From Bradyrhizobium uaiense (GTDB taxonomy: Bacteria; Pseudomonadota; Alphaproteobacteria; Rhizobiales; Xanthobacteraceae), in NCBI RefSeq assembly GCF_010811875.1, contig NZ_VKHP01000047.1, forward strand, positions 1 through 44,893: a stretch of DNA of 44,893 nt, written 5' to 3'. Every line of letters begins with the position of its first letter. Positions within the stretch are counted from its first letter, which is position 1. The notes under the pieces were generated by a model, which was not told where the DNA came from, made no database searches, and saw nothing but the letters and a program-made list of their open reading frames with translations. The position numbers and the translations under genes were made by a program. Positions 18,187 to 26,134 of this stretch are shown here, one piece after another.

Positions 18187-19317
18187 ATGAGCGAGAAGAA
18201 GCCCGTCATCGTCTATGGCGCGTCCGGCTATACTGGCCGGCTGGCCTGTGAATATCTGCGCGAGTACAACATCCCCTTCATCGCCGCCGGCCGCAGCGCC
18301 GAGAAGCTCAATGCCGCGATGAAGTCGAACGTCGCCGGCATCGAGACCGCCGACTACGAAGTGGTGACGGTGCCGCATACCGTCTCCGCGTTGACCGAAC
18401 TGTTCAAGGGCGCCTCGGTGGTGCTCAACACCGTGGGCCCGTTCGCCAAGTTCGGCGTCGAGGTGGTGCAGGCTTGCCTCGCTGCCAAGTGCCACTACAC
18501 CGACACGACCGGCGAGCAGGACTGGCTGATCATGCTCGATCAGGAGTTCGGCGCCAAGTTCGGCAATGCCGGGCTGCTGCTGGCACCTGGCATCGCGCAG
18601 ATGTACACCACCGGCGAGATCGCCGCGCAGCTCTGCCTGGAGACGCCCGGCCTCGACACGCTTGATATCGCCGTGTTCTGGGGCGGCAGCCCCACCATCG
18701 CCTCGACGCAGACCATTCTGGTCAACGCCGCGATGGCCAAGGCTTACTACCTTGAGCAGAACAAATACGTCGAGCATCAGCCCGATGCCGGCCTCACCAG
18801 CCTCGCCATCCCCGGCCAACACGAGCTGGCGCTGGCGCTGCCCTGGGGCGGCACCTCGCACCCGGTGTGGTTCAAGCGCGATCCGCGCGTGGCCAACGTC
18901 AAGGTGCTGGGCGGCGTGTTCAACCGCGCGCTGATGCTGGGCGTGCCGCAGATCGTTGCCGCCGCGCTGGAGGCGACCAAGGACATGAAGCCCGACGAGC
19001 GCTACGCCGCGTTGGCGCAGACCGCTGCCGGCGTGATGAACACCATGCCGCCGCGCGAGAACCCGCGCGTCAACAAGTCGATGGATTCGGTGTATGCCTC
19101 CGGCCCGCTGGGGCGCGCGCACTGCGTCATCTACGGCAACAGCAACTACAAGCAGACCGGCATGCTGCAGGCCTTCGCCGCGGCGTATTTGCTGCAGCAG
19201 CGGCCCAAGCTCGTCGGCTTCGCCTCCGGCTGCCAGGCGTTCGGCCATCACGAACTGCTCGGACAATTGCGTAGCTTCGGCCTGGTCGGCAAGCCGGTCC
19301 TGACCGTGCACGATTAA
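18187..19317 (+). CDS. Saccharopine dehydrogenase-like NAD(P)-binding protein
   Basis: A 376-residue protein with an N-terminal Rossmann fold (IVYGASGYTGRLACEYL, glycine-rich loop at 10-17). The next segments, VVLNTVGPFAKFGVEVVQAC and CHYTDTTGEQDW, are typical of the saccharopine dehydrogenase/trans-acting enoyl reductase superfamily. The C-terminal part is less conserved, and true lysine-pathway activity is unlikely. It starts 36 bases after the SDR stop with GGAGGATCGCA upstream, so the two are cotranscribed. A GC-rich inverted repeat directly follows the stop. Its role in the cluster is unknown; family members reduce or oxidise lipid-like molecules in some bacteria. Confidence 0.85.
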   Translation: MSEKKPVIVYGASGYTGRLACEYLREYNIPFIAAGRSAEKLNAAMKSNVAGIETADYEVVTVPHTVSALTELFKGASVVLNTVGPFAKFGVEVVQACLAAKCHYTDTTGEQDWLIMLDQEFGAKFGNAGLLLAPGIAQMYTTGEIAAQLCLETPGLDTLDIAVFWGGSPTIASTQTILVNAAMAKAYYLEQNKYVEHQPDAGLTSLAIPGQHELALALPWGGTSHPVWFKRDPRVANVKVLGGVFNRALMLGVPQIVAAALEATKDMKPDERYAALAQTAAGVMNTMPPRENPRVNKSMDSVYASGPLGRAHCVIYGNSNYKQTGMLQAFAAAYLLQQRPKLVGFASGCQAFGHHELLGQLRSFGLVGKPVLTVHD

Positions 19318-19319
19318 GC

Positions 19320-19346
19320 TTGAGCCCCGATCCGATCGGGGCTCAA
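19320..19346 (+). terminator. Hairpin after the saccharopine-dehydrogenase-like gene
   Basis: TTGAGCCCCG (19320-19329) pairs with CGGGGCTCAA (19337-19346), three bases after the stop codon. There is no T-run, so it may only partly terminate or protect the transcript 3' end. Confidence 0.55.
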
Positions 19347-19413
19347 CACTCCGTTCCCTGAAGCGTTTTCGTCAAACGGGCCCGCATCCAATTTGCTCGA
19401 AAACGCTCTACCC

Positions 19414-19440
19414 GCGGGTGACGCATCGCGCGTCACCCGC
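19414..19440 (+). repeat. Strong inverted repeat just before the AMP-ligase gene
   Basis: GCGGGTGACGC (19414-19424) pairs perfectly with GCGTCACCCGC (19430-19440) around a five-base loop, ending 19 bases before the ligase ATG. It follows a partial copy (19361-19408) of the dispersed repeat seen at 16938-17040. It could reduce read-through from the upstream pair or hide the ligase ribosome site. Confidence 0.6.
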
Positions 19441-19459
19441 ATCTAGCGCGAGACCCGCC

Positions 19460-20989
19460 ATGCGCTTCATCGATTATCTCGACAAGGGTGCCTCGCTCGG
19501 CGCTGATGCGCCGTGCCTGACGATGGACGGACGCGACCTCAGCTATGGCGAGGTGCAGCGGCTGAGCTACCGGATCGCACGCGGGCTCGAGCGGTCGGGC
19601 ATCGCTCCCGGCGACAAGGTCGCGATCCTGTCCGGCAACGATCCGCTCGCCTTCGCCTGCGTGTTCGGCATCTCGCGCGCGGCCGCGGTGTGGTGTCCGA
19701 TCAATCCGCGCAACGAGGCGGCCGAGAACAAGTTCATCCTCGATCAGTTCGATTGCAGCCTGCTGCTGTTTCATTCGAGCTTCGCGCCGATGGTCGAGGC
19801 CGTCAGGCAGGATCTGCCGAAGCTGCGCGCGCTGGTCTGCCTCGATACCGAGCTGCCGTTCGCGCCGTCTTTCGACCGCTGGCTCGTTGGGCTCGCCGAC
19901 GATCTCTATCAGCGCGACACGATCGACGATCTCGCGATGATCCCGGGCACCGGCGGCACCACCGGCAAGCCGAAGGGCGTGATGCTCTCGGGGCGCAACA
20001 TCGAGGCGATGACCGCGCTGACCCTGATGGGATACCCGTTCAAGGGCCGCCCGATCTATCTCGCGCTGGCGCCGCTGACGCATGCCGCCGGCGTGCTGTG
20101 TTTTCCGATCATGACGCTGGGTGGCCGCGTCGTGATCATGCATCACCCTGACATCGGCGAGTTCCTCGCGCTGATCGAGCGCTATCGCGTCACCCACACG
20201 TTCCTGCCGCCGACCGTGATCTACATGCTGCTCGATCATCCCAGGCTCGACGCGGCCGATCGCAGCTCGCTGCAATGTTTCTGGTATGGCGCGGCGCCGA
20301 TCTCGGCGACGCGGCTTGCGGAAGCCTTGAAGCGGATCGGGCCGATGGCGCAGCTGTTCGGCCAGACCGAGGCGCCGATGATGATCTCGATGATGGCGCC
20401 TGCCGATCACTACAATCCGGACGGCTCGATCGCACTGGAGCGTCTCTCCTCCGCAGGGCGGATCGGCCCGCTGGTGCAGGCCGGCATCATGGATGGCGAC
20501 GGCAAGCTGCTGCCCGCGGGGGCGCGCGGCGAGATCGTGGTGCGCGGCTCCCTCGTCATGGAAGGCTACTACAAGAACCCGGAGGCGACACGCGAAGCCT
20601 CGGCGCATGGTTGGCACCACAGCGGCGACATCGGCTACATCGACGGTGACGGCTATCTCTTTATCGTCGATCGCGCCAAGGACATGATCATCACCGGCGG
20701 CTTCAACGTCTACTCGATCGAGGTCGAGAACGCGTTGCGCGCCCATGAGGCGGTGCAGGATTGCGCGGTCATCGGACTGCCCGACGACAAATGGGGCGAG
20801 CGCATCGTCGCCGTGGTGCAGCCGCGCACCGGCCACACCGTCGATCCAAATGCGGTGGCCGCCTTCGTCAAACAGCAGATCGGCAGCATCAAGACGCCGA
20901 AGCAGATCGAGGTCTGGGACGATCTGCCGCGTTCCAAGGTCGGCAAGGTGCTGAAGCCGGACATCCGCGCGCGGCTAACAGCGCGCTAG
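19460..20989 (+). CDS. AMP-dependent acyl-CoA synthetase/ligase
   Basis: ANL-superfamily enzyme that activates a carboxylic acid to an acyl-AMP and then an acyl-CoA. The AMP-binding P-loop GTGGTTGKPKG lies at about residues 162-172, followed by YGAAPIS and FGQTEAPMM. The A8 hinge region HSGDIGYIDGDGYLFIVDRA and DMIITGGFNVYSIEVE follow, and the C-terminal catalytic lysine region is SKVGKVLKP. The length of 509 residues is normal. I start at ATG 19460 because the conserved FIDYLDKGA follows; 14 further codons are open upstream. It is the third gene of the putative TetR-controlled set, but two hairpins separate it from the first two. The substrate (fatty, aromatic or terpenoid acid) is not determinable. 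Confidence 0.9.
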   Translation: MRFIDYLDKGASLGADAPCLTMDGRDLSYGEVQRLSYRIARGLERSGIAPGDKVAILSGNDPLAFACVFGISRAAAVWCPINPRNEAAENKFILDQFDCSLLLFHSSFAPMVEAVRQDLPKLRALVCLDTELPFAPSFDRWLVGLADDLYQRDTIDDLAMIPGTGGTTGKPKGVMLSGRNIEAMTALTLMGYPFKGRPIYLALAPLTHAAGVLCFPIMTLGGRVVIMHHPDIGEFLALIERYRVTHTFLPPTVIYMLLDHPRLDAADRSSLQCFWYGAAPISATRLAEALKRIGPMAQLFGQTEAPMMISMMAPADHYNPDGSIALERLSSAGRIGPLVQAGIMDGDGKLLPAGARGEIVVRGSLVMEGYYKNPEATREASAHGWHHSGDIGYIDGDGYLFIVDRAKDMIITGGFNVYSIEVENALRAHEAVQDCAVIGLPDDKWGERIVAVVQPRTGHTVDPNAVAAFVKQQIGSIKTPKQIEVWDDLPRSKVGKVLKPDIRARLTAR

Positions 20990-20996
20990 CTTGCAT

Positions 20997-21554
20997 TCAC
21001 CTCTTGCCGTACTCGGTGAAGACGTAGTCGCGGTTCTGCACCACGGTGTGGCAGGCATACCCGCACTTGGCGTCGTTCTCCTGTGGCGGATTGTCCGTCG
21101 TGTTGGCAGGCCTGAACACATCCGACGCCGGGTCATACTCGAAAGCGCCGTATCCCCAGCCGCCGCTGTCTGCGAACCGTTTGCTGTCCTTCACCATGAA
21201 GTCGACGTCGTGCTGCGCGCCCGGCACCGTCGGCTGACCGGGATACGCCTCCTGCTTTTTCGGGATCCAGTGAATCTTCGCCATCTTCGCGCCGTCCGGA
21301 AACGGCTTGCCATTGCCGGGCACGCCCTCTCGGTAAGCGCCGAGCATTACAGGATTGCCCAGGATCACGGCGATGACGCCTTCGTTCTCGCTGATCGCGA
21401 TCACGGACCAGTCCTCGTATCCCCTGAACTCGGAAAACGCGAGCCCGTTCGGCACCTGCAGACTGTATTTGTCCTGCGCGGAAATCGCGACACCAGTCGC
21501 GACAACAGAAATCGACACTGAAGCAAAGAGATTGATCAGCAAGCTCTTCTGCAT
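20997..21554 (-). CDS. Cytochrome P460-like periplasmic haem protein
   Basis: A 185-residue exported protein. The signal peptide is MQKSLLINLFASVSISVVAT and ends near ISA-QDK. The body has the P460-family layout (FRGYEDWSVIAISENEG, LGNPVMLGAYREG, PFPDGAKMAKIHW). The C-terminal haem-c site is C164-GYA-C168-H169, a CX3CH spacing instead of the usual CXXCH. It is followed by VVQNRDYVFTEYGKR. A lysine at 90 or 93 could be the family's haem cross-link, but I cannot confirm this. Known P460 proteins oxidise hydroxylamine or handle NO; the function here is unknown. GGAGAT supports ATG 21554. The stop lies only seven bases from that of the convergent ligase. Confidence 0.8.
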   Translation of the reverse strand: MQKSLLINLFASVSISVVATGVAISAQDKYSLQVPNGLAFSEFRGYEDWSVIAISENEGVIAVILGNPVMLGAYREGVPGNGKPFPDGAKMAKIHWIPKKQEAYPGQPTVPGAQHDVDFMVKDSKRFADSGGWGYGAFEYDPASDVFRPANTTDNPPQENDAKCGYACHTVVQNRDYVFTEYGKR

Positions 21555-21827
21555 GGTCGGATCTCCTTCAATCGATTTGGCGGCTAATTTCTCGCTGGAA
21601 ATTCCTTTGTCGCATTGGCTTTCGCGGGGACCAATTACAGCACGGAATTGCACAGAGCGAAATGGAGCGGCGCTCACGGTCCGGTGCCCAAGGCTCGCAA
21701 AAGAACGGCTCAAATTGAGTGGGCCTTCACCTGGCGCGATCGAGGGCGCGAGCGCCTATTGACAACCGGCGGGTCCCGCCAGAAGACGGACGTGCGCAAC
21801 ATTGCGCGTGCGAACCTGGGATGGCCG

Positions 21828-22166
21828 ATGTCCCGTGACTTTCGCCTTGATCGCGTTCCTGTCGACGTTCTCGCTTACGAGCTCGCCGAAGAGAGAGCGA
21901 GTGCGCTCGGACGGATGGGCCGCGCGCTGGAACAGGCGCTCGCCAAATTGCGCGAGTTCGATGCCGCTCATCCGCCCTCTGAAGCAAGGCAGCAGGCCCG
22001 CCGCGTGCTGGTGCGGGAAGCCGGCCATGCGCTCTGGATGTTCGTGGTGCAGCGGGAGGCTTGCGGGCTGCGCAACAACCGGATGCTGATGCGCGACTAT
22101 GGCGTTCCCGGCGAGGTGCAGCTCAGCATGGGGCCGATGATCGCCACATCGACAACATCGTCATAA
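21828..22166 (+). CDS. DUF6665-family protein
   Basis: A 112-residue soluble, mostly helical protein of unknown function. The conserved parts are YELAEERASALGRMGRALEQ, a charged helix, then GHALWMFVVQREACGLRN and the MRDYGVPGEV motif. I match these from memory to the DUF6665 family found in alphaproteobacteria. ATG 21828 is chosen because conservation begins soon after; the frame stays open upstream without family character. Its stop codon overlaps the A-run that serves as T-run of the opposing heat-shock terminator. Confidence 0.75.
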   Translation: MSRDFRLDRVPVDVLAYELAEERASALGRMGRALEQALAKLREFDAAHPPSEARQQARRVLVREAGHALWMFVVQREACGLRNNRMLMRDYGVPGEVQLSMGPMIATSTTSS

Positions 22167-22208
22167 AAAATGCGCGGGCCGCCTCGGTGTCGAGGCATGC
22201 CCGCGCAT
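22165..22208 (-). terminator. Rho-independent terminator of the Hsp20-DUF1150 operon
   Basis: On the minus strand ATGCGCGGGC pairs with GCCCGCGCAT, with an inner CCTCG/CGAGG stem, and is followed by six T residues (22165-22170). It ends about 40 bases after the DUF1150 stop. The T-run overlaps the stop codon of the convergent DUF6665 gene. Confidence 0.85.
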
Positions 22209-22248
22209 CGTATTCGCGATGCTGAAATTCAGCCGTCTGTGGGCAGCG

Positions 22249-22515
22249 TCAGTGGACGCTGACGGCCTGCAACTCGTTGCTCCAGGCGTTGGCGATCGCG
22301 GCTTCGCGGCTGTCTGTCAGCATGATCGGCGTGCCGTCGGCGGCATGCAGCGCGAACAGCTTGAGGCCCGGCGCGATCTTCGGCGCCTGCGGAAAGAGAT
22401 CTGGCACGTCCTCGGAACGAACCTGCTTCACATAGGCGATGTGGCCCTCGCCCAGATGAGCCAGCGCTTCCGGCGTGACGCTGTCGGATTGGTAGATGAT
22501 ACTCGCTTCACTCAT
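22249..22515 (-). CDS. DUF1150-family small protein
   Basis: An 88-residue protein matching the DUF1150 family (LAHLGEGHIAYVKQVRSEDV, LKLFALHAADGTPIMLTDSR, EAAIANAWSNELQAVSVH). In alphaproteobacteria this family is commonly found next to a small heat-shock protein, as here. It has no known biochemical role. The gene lies 50 bases after the Hsp20 stop, with GAGGAGTCGAGACC before its ATG. It is followed by a strong terminator, so it is the second gene of the heat-shock operon. Confidence 0.88.
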   Translation of the reverse strand: MSEASIIYQSDSVTPEALAHLGEGHIAYVKQVRSEDVPDLFPQAPKIAPGLKLFALHAADGTPIMLTDSREAAIANAWSNELQAVSVH

Positions 22516-22565
22516 GGTCTCGACTCCTCAGTCAGATAAGCGGTCGAGTCCGCTCGTTGTTTCTA

Positions 22566-22991
22566 TTATTCGTGCTCATTGATAGCGATTGTCTTAATGA
22601 CCCGTTCAGGTTCTGGTCTGGCCAGGTCGATCGACAACAGCCCGTTCTTCAGATCCGCGCCCAGCACCTGCATCCCCTCCGCCAGCACGAAAGTGCGCTG
22701 GAAGTGGCGCGCGGCAATGCCGCGATGGATGTATTGCCGAGCCTTGTCATCCTGCTGGCGGCCGCGGATGACGAGCTGATTTTCCTCAATGGTTACATCG
22801 AGTTGGTCACGGGTGAAGCCCGCCACCGCCAGTGTGATGCGCAACCGCTCAGGCTGCCCGTTGGTACGGTCGCACCGCTCGATGTTGTACGGAGGATAGC
22901 CGTCGGCGCCCTTCACGACACGGTCGAGCGCACGCTCGATCTCGTCGAATCCCAGAAGGAACGGACTGGACAACGATGGAACACGAGACAT
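22566..22991 (-). CDS. Small heat-shock protein, Hsp20/alpha-crystallin family
   Basis: ATP-independent chaperone that holds unfolded proteins, IbpA-like (class A rhizobial sHsp), 141 residues. The N-terminal arm (SRVPSLSSPFLLGFDEIERAL) is followed by the alpha-crystallin domain from YPPYNIER through LRITLAVAGFTRDQLDVTIE to GIAARHFQRTFVLAEGMQVL. The tail NGLLSIDLARPEPERVIKTI carries the IxI-like anchor IKTIAI. ATG 22991 is preceded by AGGA at seven bases. This ribosome site is buried in a ROSE-type hairpin, so translation should be heat-induced, and a sigma-32-like promoter lies further up. Confidence 0.93.
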   Translation of the reverse strand: MSRVPSLSSPFLLGFDEIERALDRVVKGADGYPPYNIERCDRTNGQPERLRITLAVAGFTRDQLDVTIEENQLVIRGRQQDDKARQYIHRGIAARHFQRTFVLAEGMQVLGADLKNGLLSIDLARPEPERVIKTIAINEHE

Positions 22992-23070
22992 TACAAAGTC
23001 CTCTCGAAGCGACTTTGAGGGGCCCTTGCGGCACCCCATGCAACCAGCGGGCCGCTTGCCCGTCGGTCAG
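22992..23070 (-). promoter_or_regulatory. ROSE-type RNA thermometer in the Hsp20 leader
   Basis: The last hairpin of the leader is CAAAGTC (23017-23011) pairing with GACTTTG (23000-22994). Inside it TCGCT pairs with AGGA, leaving one G unpaired opposite the Shine-Dalgarno. This is the diagnostic ROSE arrangement (U-Y-G-C-U against AGGA). Upstream hairpins are CGGGC-AAGCG-GCCCG (23062-23048) and a GGGG...CCCC stem. The ~79-base leader length fits. At low temperature the ribosome site is masked, and heat melts the last hairpin. Confidence 0.85.
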
Positions 23071-23076
23071 TGAGGG

Positions 23077-23105
23077 ATATGGGGGCGATCTGGATAGCGT
23101 TCAAG
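23077..23105 (-). promoter_or_regulatory. Sigma-32 (RpoH)-type heat-shock promoter
   Basis: CTTGAA (23105-23100), 15 bases, then CCCCATAT (23084-23077), a close match to the heat-shock consensus. The predicted start near 23070 gives the ~79-base ROSE leader. It sits just past the ugpC stop, so the heat-shock operon is independent of the ugp genes. Confidence 0.8.
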
Positions 23106-23161
23106 CAGCCCCGAAACCAGCCTAAACGCCCGCAACATGAGGGTAAATTCTTCCCGATCGG

Positions 23162-24244
23162 TTACGGACCGACACGCTTGCGGCCGTCAGCGGTAAAAAG
23201 ATGCAGTTTGTCGCGGGGGGCGACCGCCCGGATCCGCTCGCCGATCGCAGGTCCCGTAGTGCCGGGAACCCGGACGATGACCTCGCCGGGCGGGAGCTCG
23301 CCCGGATTGGCGGCAACGCCCTGCTCCTCGCGCCGGCGGCTGCCATAGACGAAGGTCTCGGCGCCGACATGCTCGATCGCCTCGACCGTCAGCCCGAGCG
23401 CGACGCCGCCGGATGCGGCCTCGCTGGTGATGACGAAGTCCTCCGGCCGGATCCCGACGATGCCGGCGCCCTCAGTGCCCGTGATCTGGGAGGTCAGCTC
23501 GTCCGAGCGCAGCGGCATCAGGTTCATCGGCGGCGCGCCGATGAAGGAGGCGACGAAGGTGGTCGCCGGCTTCTGGTAGATATCCAGCGGATTGCCGATC
23601 TGCTCGACCTGGCCGCCGTTCATGACCACGAGGATGTCGGCCAGCGTCATCGCCTCGAGCTGGTCGTGGGTGACGTAGATCGAGGTGGTGTTGAGCCGGC
23701 GCTGCAGCTTGCGGATCTCAACCCGCATCGCGATGCGCAGCTTGGCGTCGAGGTTCGACAGCGGCTCGTCGAACAGGAACACTTTCGGCTGGCGCACGAT
23801 GGCGCGGCCCATCGCGACGCGCTGGCGCTGGCCGCCGGAGAGCTGGCGCGGCTTGCGCTCCAGCATCGGCGAGAGCTCGAGCACGCGCGCGGCTTCCTCG
23901 ACCCGGGTCCTGATCTCGGCCTCGGCCATGCCGCGGTTGCGCAGGCCGTAGGCCATGTTGTTGTAGACGCTCATATGTGGATAGAGCGCGTAGTTCTGGA
24001 ACACCATCGCGATGTCGCGATCGGCGGGCTCGACCTGGTTGACGACGCGGCCGCCGATGTCGATCTCGCCGCCGGTGATGGTCTCGAGCCCCGCGACCAT
24101 GCGCAGCAGCGTGGACTTGCCGCAGCCGGAGGGGCCGACCAGCACACAGAACTGGCCGTCACCGACGTCGACATCGACGCCCTTGATGGCCTCGAAGCCG
24201 CCGGGGTAGGTCTTGCGGACGCTGCGCAGCGTGACGTTGGCCAT
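23162..24244 (-). CDS. ugpC: Glycerol-3-phosphate ABC transporter ATP-binding protein UgpC
   Basis: Cytoplasmic ATPase of the sn-glycerol-3-phosphate importer, 360 residues. Walker A is GPSGCGKST (37-45), signature LSGGQ (135-139), Walker B VFLFDE (155-160), and the switch histidine lies in [13 protein letters not shown]. The C-terminal TOBE/regulatory domain ([11 protein letters not shown] onwards) is typical of the MalK/UgpC group. Its ATG shares one base with the ugpE stop (TAATG), so it is coupled and last in the ugpBAEC order. Closely related sugar importers share this ATPase type, so the substrate call rests mainly on ugpB, A and E. Confidence 0.9.
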   Translation of the reverse strand: MANVTLRSVRKTYPGGFEAIKGVDVDVGDGQFCVLVGPSGCGKSTLLRMVAGLETITGGEIDIGGRVVNQVEPADRDIAMVFQNYALYPHMSVYNNMAYGLRNRGMAEAEIRTRVEEAARVLELSPMLERKPRQLSGGQRQRVAMGRAIVRQPKVFLFDEPLSNLDAKLRIAMRVEIRKLQRRLNTTSIYVTHDQLEAMTLADILVVMNGGQVEQIGNPLDIYQKPATTFVASFIGAPPMNLMPLRSDELTSQITGTEGAGIVGIRPEDFVITSEAASGGVALGLTVEAIEHVGAETFVYGSRRREEQGVAANPGELPPGEVIVRVPGTTGPAIGERIRAVAPRDKLHLFTADGRKRVGP

Positions 24245-25092
24245 TACTTCTCCGTCTCCACCAATCCGCGCACGAACAGTTTCTGCATCACGACGACGAC
24301 GAACACCGGCGGCAGCATCGCGAGCAGCGCGGTCGCCATCACGACAGGCCATTCGGTCAGCGCATCGGTCGTGGTGATCATCTTGCGGATGCCGACCTGG
24401 ATGGTCTGCATGTCGTCGCGCGTGGTGATCAACAGCGGCCAGAGATACTGATTCCAGCCGAGGATGAAGAGGATCACGAACAGCGCGGCCATGTTGGTGC
24501 GCGACAGCGGCAATAGCGTATCCCAGAAAAAGCGGAACGGACCCGCGCCGTCGATCCGCGAGGCCTCCAGCAATTCATCCGGCACGGTCATGAAGAATTG
24601 CCGGAACAGCAGCGTTGCTGTGGCCGAGGCGATCAGCGGCAGCGACAGGCCGGCATAGCTGTCGAGCAGATGCAGATCGGCGACGATCTTGTAGGTCGGA
24701 TAGATGCGCACCTCGACCGGCAGCATCAAGGTGATGAAGATGGTCCAGAAGATCGCCATCCGGAACGGAAATCGGAAATACACGATCGCGTAGGCCGAGA
24801 TGATCGAGATCGCGATTTTGCCGACCGCGATCAGGAGCGCCATGATCAGCGAGTTCAGCATCATGTTGAGCACCGGCTCGCGGGTCGAGCCGCTCGTGCC
24901 GACAAACAGCGTCTGGTAGTAGGTCTCGAGGAAATGGCCGCCGGGCAACAGCGACATCTGGCCGTTGGCAATGACGGCATTGTCCTGGGTCGAGGCGACG
25001 ATGGCCAGATACACCGGGAAGGCGACGATCGCGATCCCGATCCACAGGATGACGTGAGCCAGGTAGCGCTGGAAGCCCTCTTCCTCGACCAT
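24244..25092 (-). CDS. ugpE: Glycerol-3-phosphate ABC transporter permease UgpE
   Basis: Second membrane subunit of the importer, 282 residues with about six helices. The first helix is [20 protein letters not shown], followed by a periplasmic segment ([17 protein letters not shown], typical of UgpE). The EAA loop that contacts UgpC reads [25 protein letters not shown] overlap with the ugpA stop and TAATG overlap with ugpC show tight coupling. Confidence 0.93.
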   Translation of the reverse strand: MVEEEGFQRYLAHVILWIGIAIVAFPVYLAIVASTQDNAVIANGQMSLLPGGHFLETYYQTLFVGTSGSTREPVLNMMLNSLIMALLIAVGKIAISIISAYAIVYFRFPFRMAIFWTIFITLMLPVEVRIYPTYKIVADLHLLDSYAGLSLPLIASATATLLFRQFFMTVPDELLEASRIDGAGPFRFFWDTLLPLSRTNMAALFVILFILGWNQYLWPLLITTRDDMQTIQVGIRKMITTTDALTEWPVVMATALLAMLPPVFVVVVMQKLFVRGLVETEK

Positions 25093-25973
25093 CAGTAGGT
25101 CACCTTGCGTTCGACGAAGCGGAACTGGATGCCGGTCAGCACGACGACGATGACCATCAGGATGACCGATTGCGCCGCCGACGAGCCGAGATTGCCGCCG
25201 AGCAGGCCGTCCGTATAGACCTTGTAGACCAGCGTCTCGGTCGCCTTGCCGGGACCGCCGCGGGTCATCGTGTCGATGATGCCGAAGGTGTCGAAGAAGG
25301 CGTAGACGATGTTGATGACCAGGAGGAAGAAGATGGTCGGCGACAGCAGCGGGAAGATCACGGTCCAGAACCGCCGCATCGGGCGGGCGCCGTCGATCGC
25401 AGCGGCCTCGATCACGCTCTTGGGGATGCTTTGCAGCCCGGCGAGGAAGAACAGGAAGTTGTAGGAGATCTGCTTCCAGGCCGCGGCGAGGATGATCAGG
25501 GCCGCCGCCTGGTCGCCGTTGAGCAGCGGATTCCAGTCGACCCCCATCGCGCGCAGATAGCGCGACAGCACGCCGAGCGAGGGATGCAGCATGAACACCC
25601 AGAGCACGCCGACCACCGGCGGGGCGACGGCATAGGGCCAGATCAGCAGCGTGCGGTAGAGTGTCGAGCCGCGCAGCGGCTTGTCGGCCATCACGGCGAG
25701 CAGCAGCGCGAACGACAGCGAGGATATCGCGATCGCGAACGAGAACGCGAAGGTCCTGACGATCGCGGCGAAATAGGCCGGGTCCTTGAACAGTTCGAGA
25801 TAGTTCTCGAACCAGACGAAGCTAGTGGAAAGGCCGAAGGCGTCCTGCAGCAGGAAGGATTGGATCACCGCCTGCGCGGCCGGCCAGTAAAAAAAGATCA
25901 GGACGATCGCGAGTTGCGGGGCAACCAGCGCGTAAGGCAACAGCTTTGATTGGAAAATCGCTTGCTTTTGCAT
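25092..25973 (-). CDS. ugpA: Glycerol-3-phosphate ABC transporter permease UgpA
   Basis: First membrane subunit, 293 residues with about six helices ([20 protein letters not shown] near the N-terminus). The EAA cytoplasmic loop is [21 protein letters not shown] start at ATG 25973, where the usual [14 protein letters not shown] begins. About 160 bases with a dispersed repeat and a strong hairpin separate it from ugpB, which would allow more binding protein than permease. The stop overlaps ugpE by one base. Confidence 0.93.
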   Translation of the reverse strand: MQKQAIFQSKLLPYALVAPQLAIVLIFFYWPAAQAVIQSFLLQDAFGLSTSFVWFENYLELFKDPAYFAAIVRTFAFSFAIAISSLSFALLLAVMADKPLRGSTLYRTLLIWPYAVAPPVVGVLWVFMLHPSLGVLSRYLRAMGVDWNPLLNGDQAAALIILAAAWKQISYNFLFFLAGLQSIPKSVIEAAAIDGARPMRRFWTVIFPLLSPTIFFLLVINIVYAFFDTFGIIDTMTRGGPGKATETLVYKVYTDGLLGGNLGSSAAQSVILMVIVVVLTGIQFRFVERKVTY

Positions 25974-26024
25974 GATCTCGGAAAAATTGGCAGGCCGCGC
26001 GCTTGCGGCCTGTCGGTTGCCTAA

Positions 26025-26071
26025 AGCATGACCCGGAAAAGTGCGAAGCGGTTTTCCGAAAGGATCATGCT
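26025..26071. repeat. Dispersed palindrome-ended repeat, second copy
   Basis: A 47-base element ending in AGCATGA and TCATGCT with inner CCGGAAAAGTG and GGTTTTCCG. It is related to the element at 11690-11764 but inverted. It lies between ugpB and ugpA. Confidence 0.65.
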
Positions 26072-26082
26072 CAAACAAGAAG

Positions 26083-26125
26083 CCAAAGCGCGGTGACGAT
26101 TCAACTCGATCTCACCGCGCTTTGG
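26083..26125 (-). terminator. Strong hairpin between ugpB and ugpA
   Basis: Perfect 14-base arms CCAAAGCGCGGTGA (26083-26096) and TCACCGCGCTTTGG (26112-26125), starting 10 bases past the ugpB stop on the minus strand. The following minus-strand sequence CTTCTTGTTTG is T-rich but not a clean T-run. It probably acts as a partial terminator or 3'-end stabiliser. Confidence 0.75.
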
Positions 26126-26134
26126 CGCATCATG

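Noticed and set aside
17152..19311. Very long minus-strand open frame opposite the SDR and saccharopine-dehydrogenase-like genes
   Set aside because: It is antisense to two clear enzymes. Its composition (Gly/Arg/His/Asp-rich) and lack of motifs are typical of GC-rich shadow frames.
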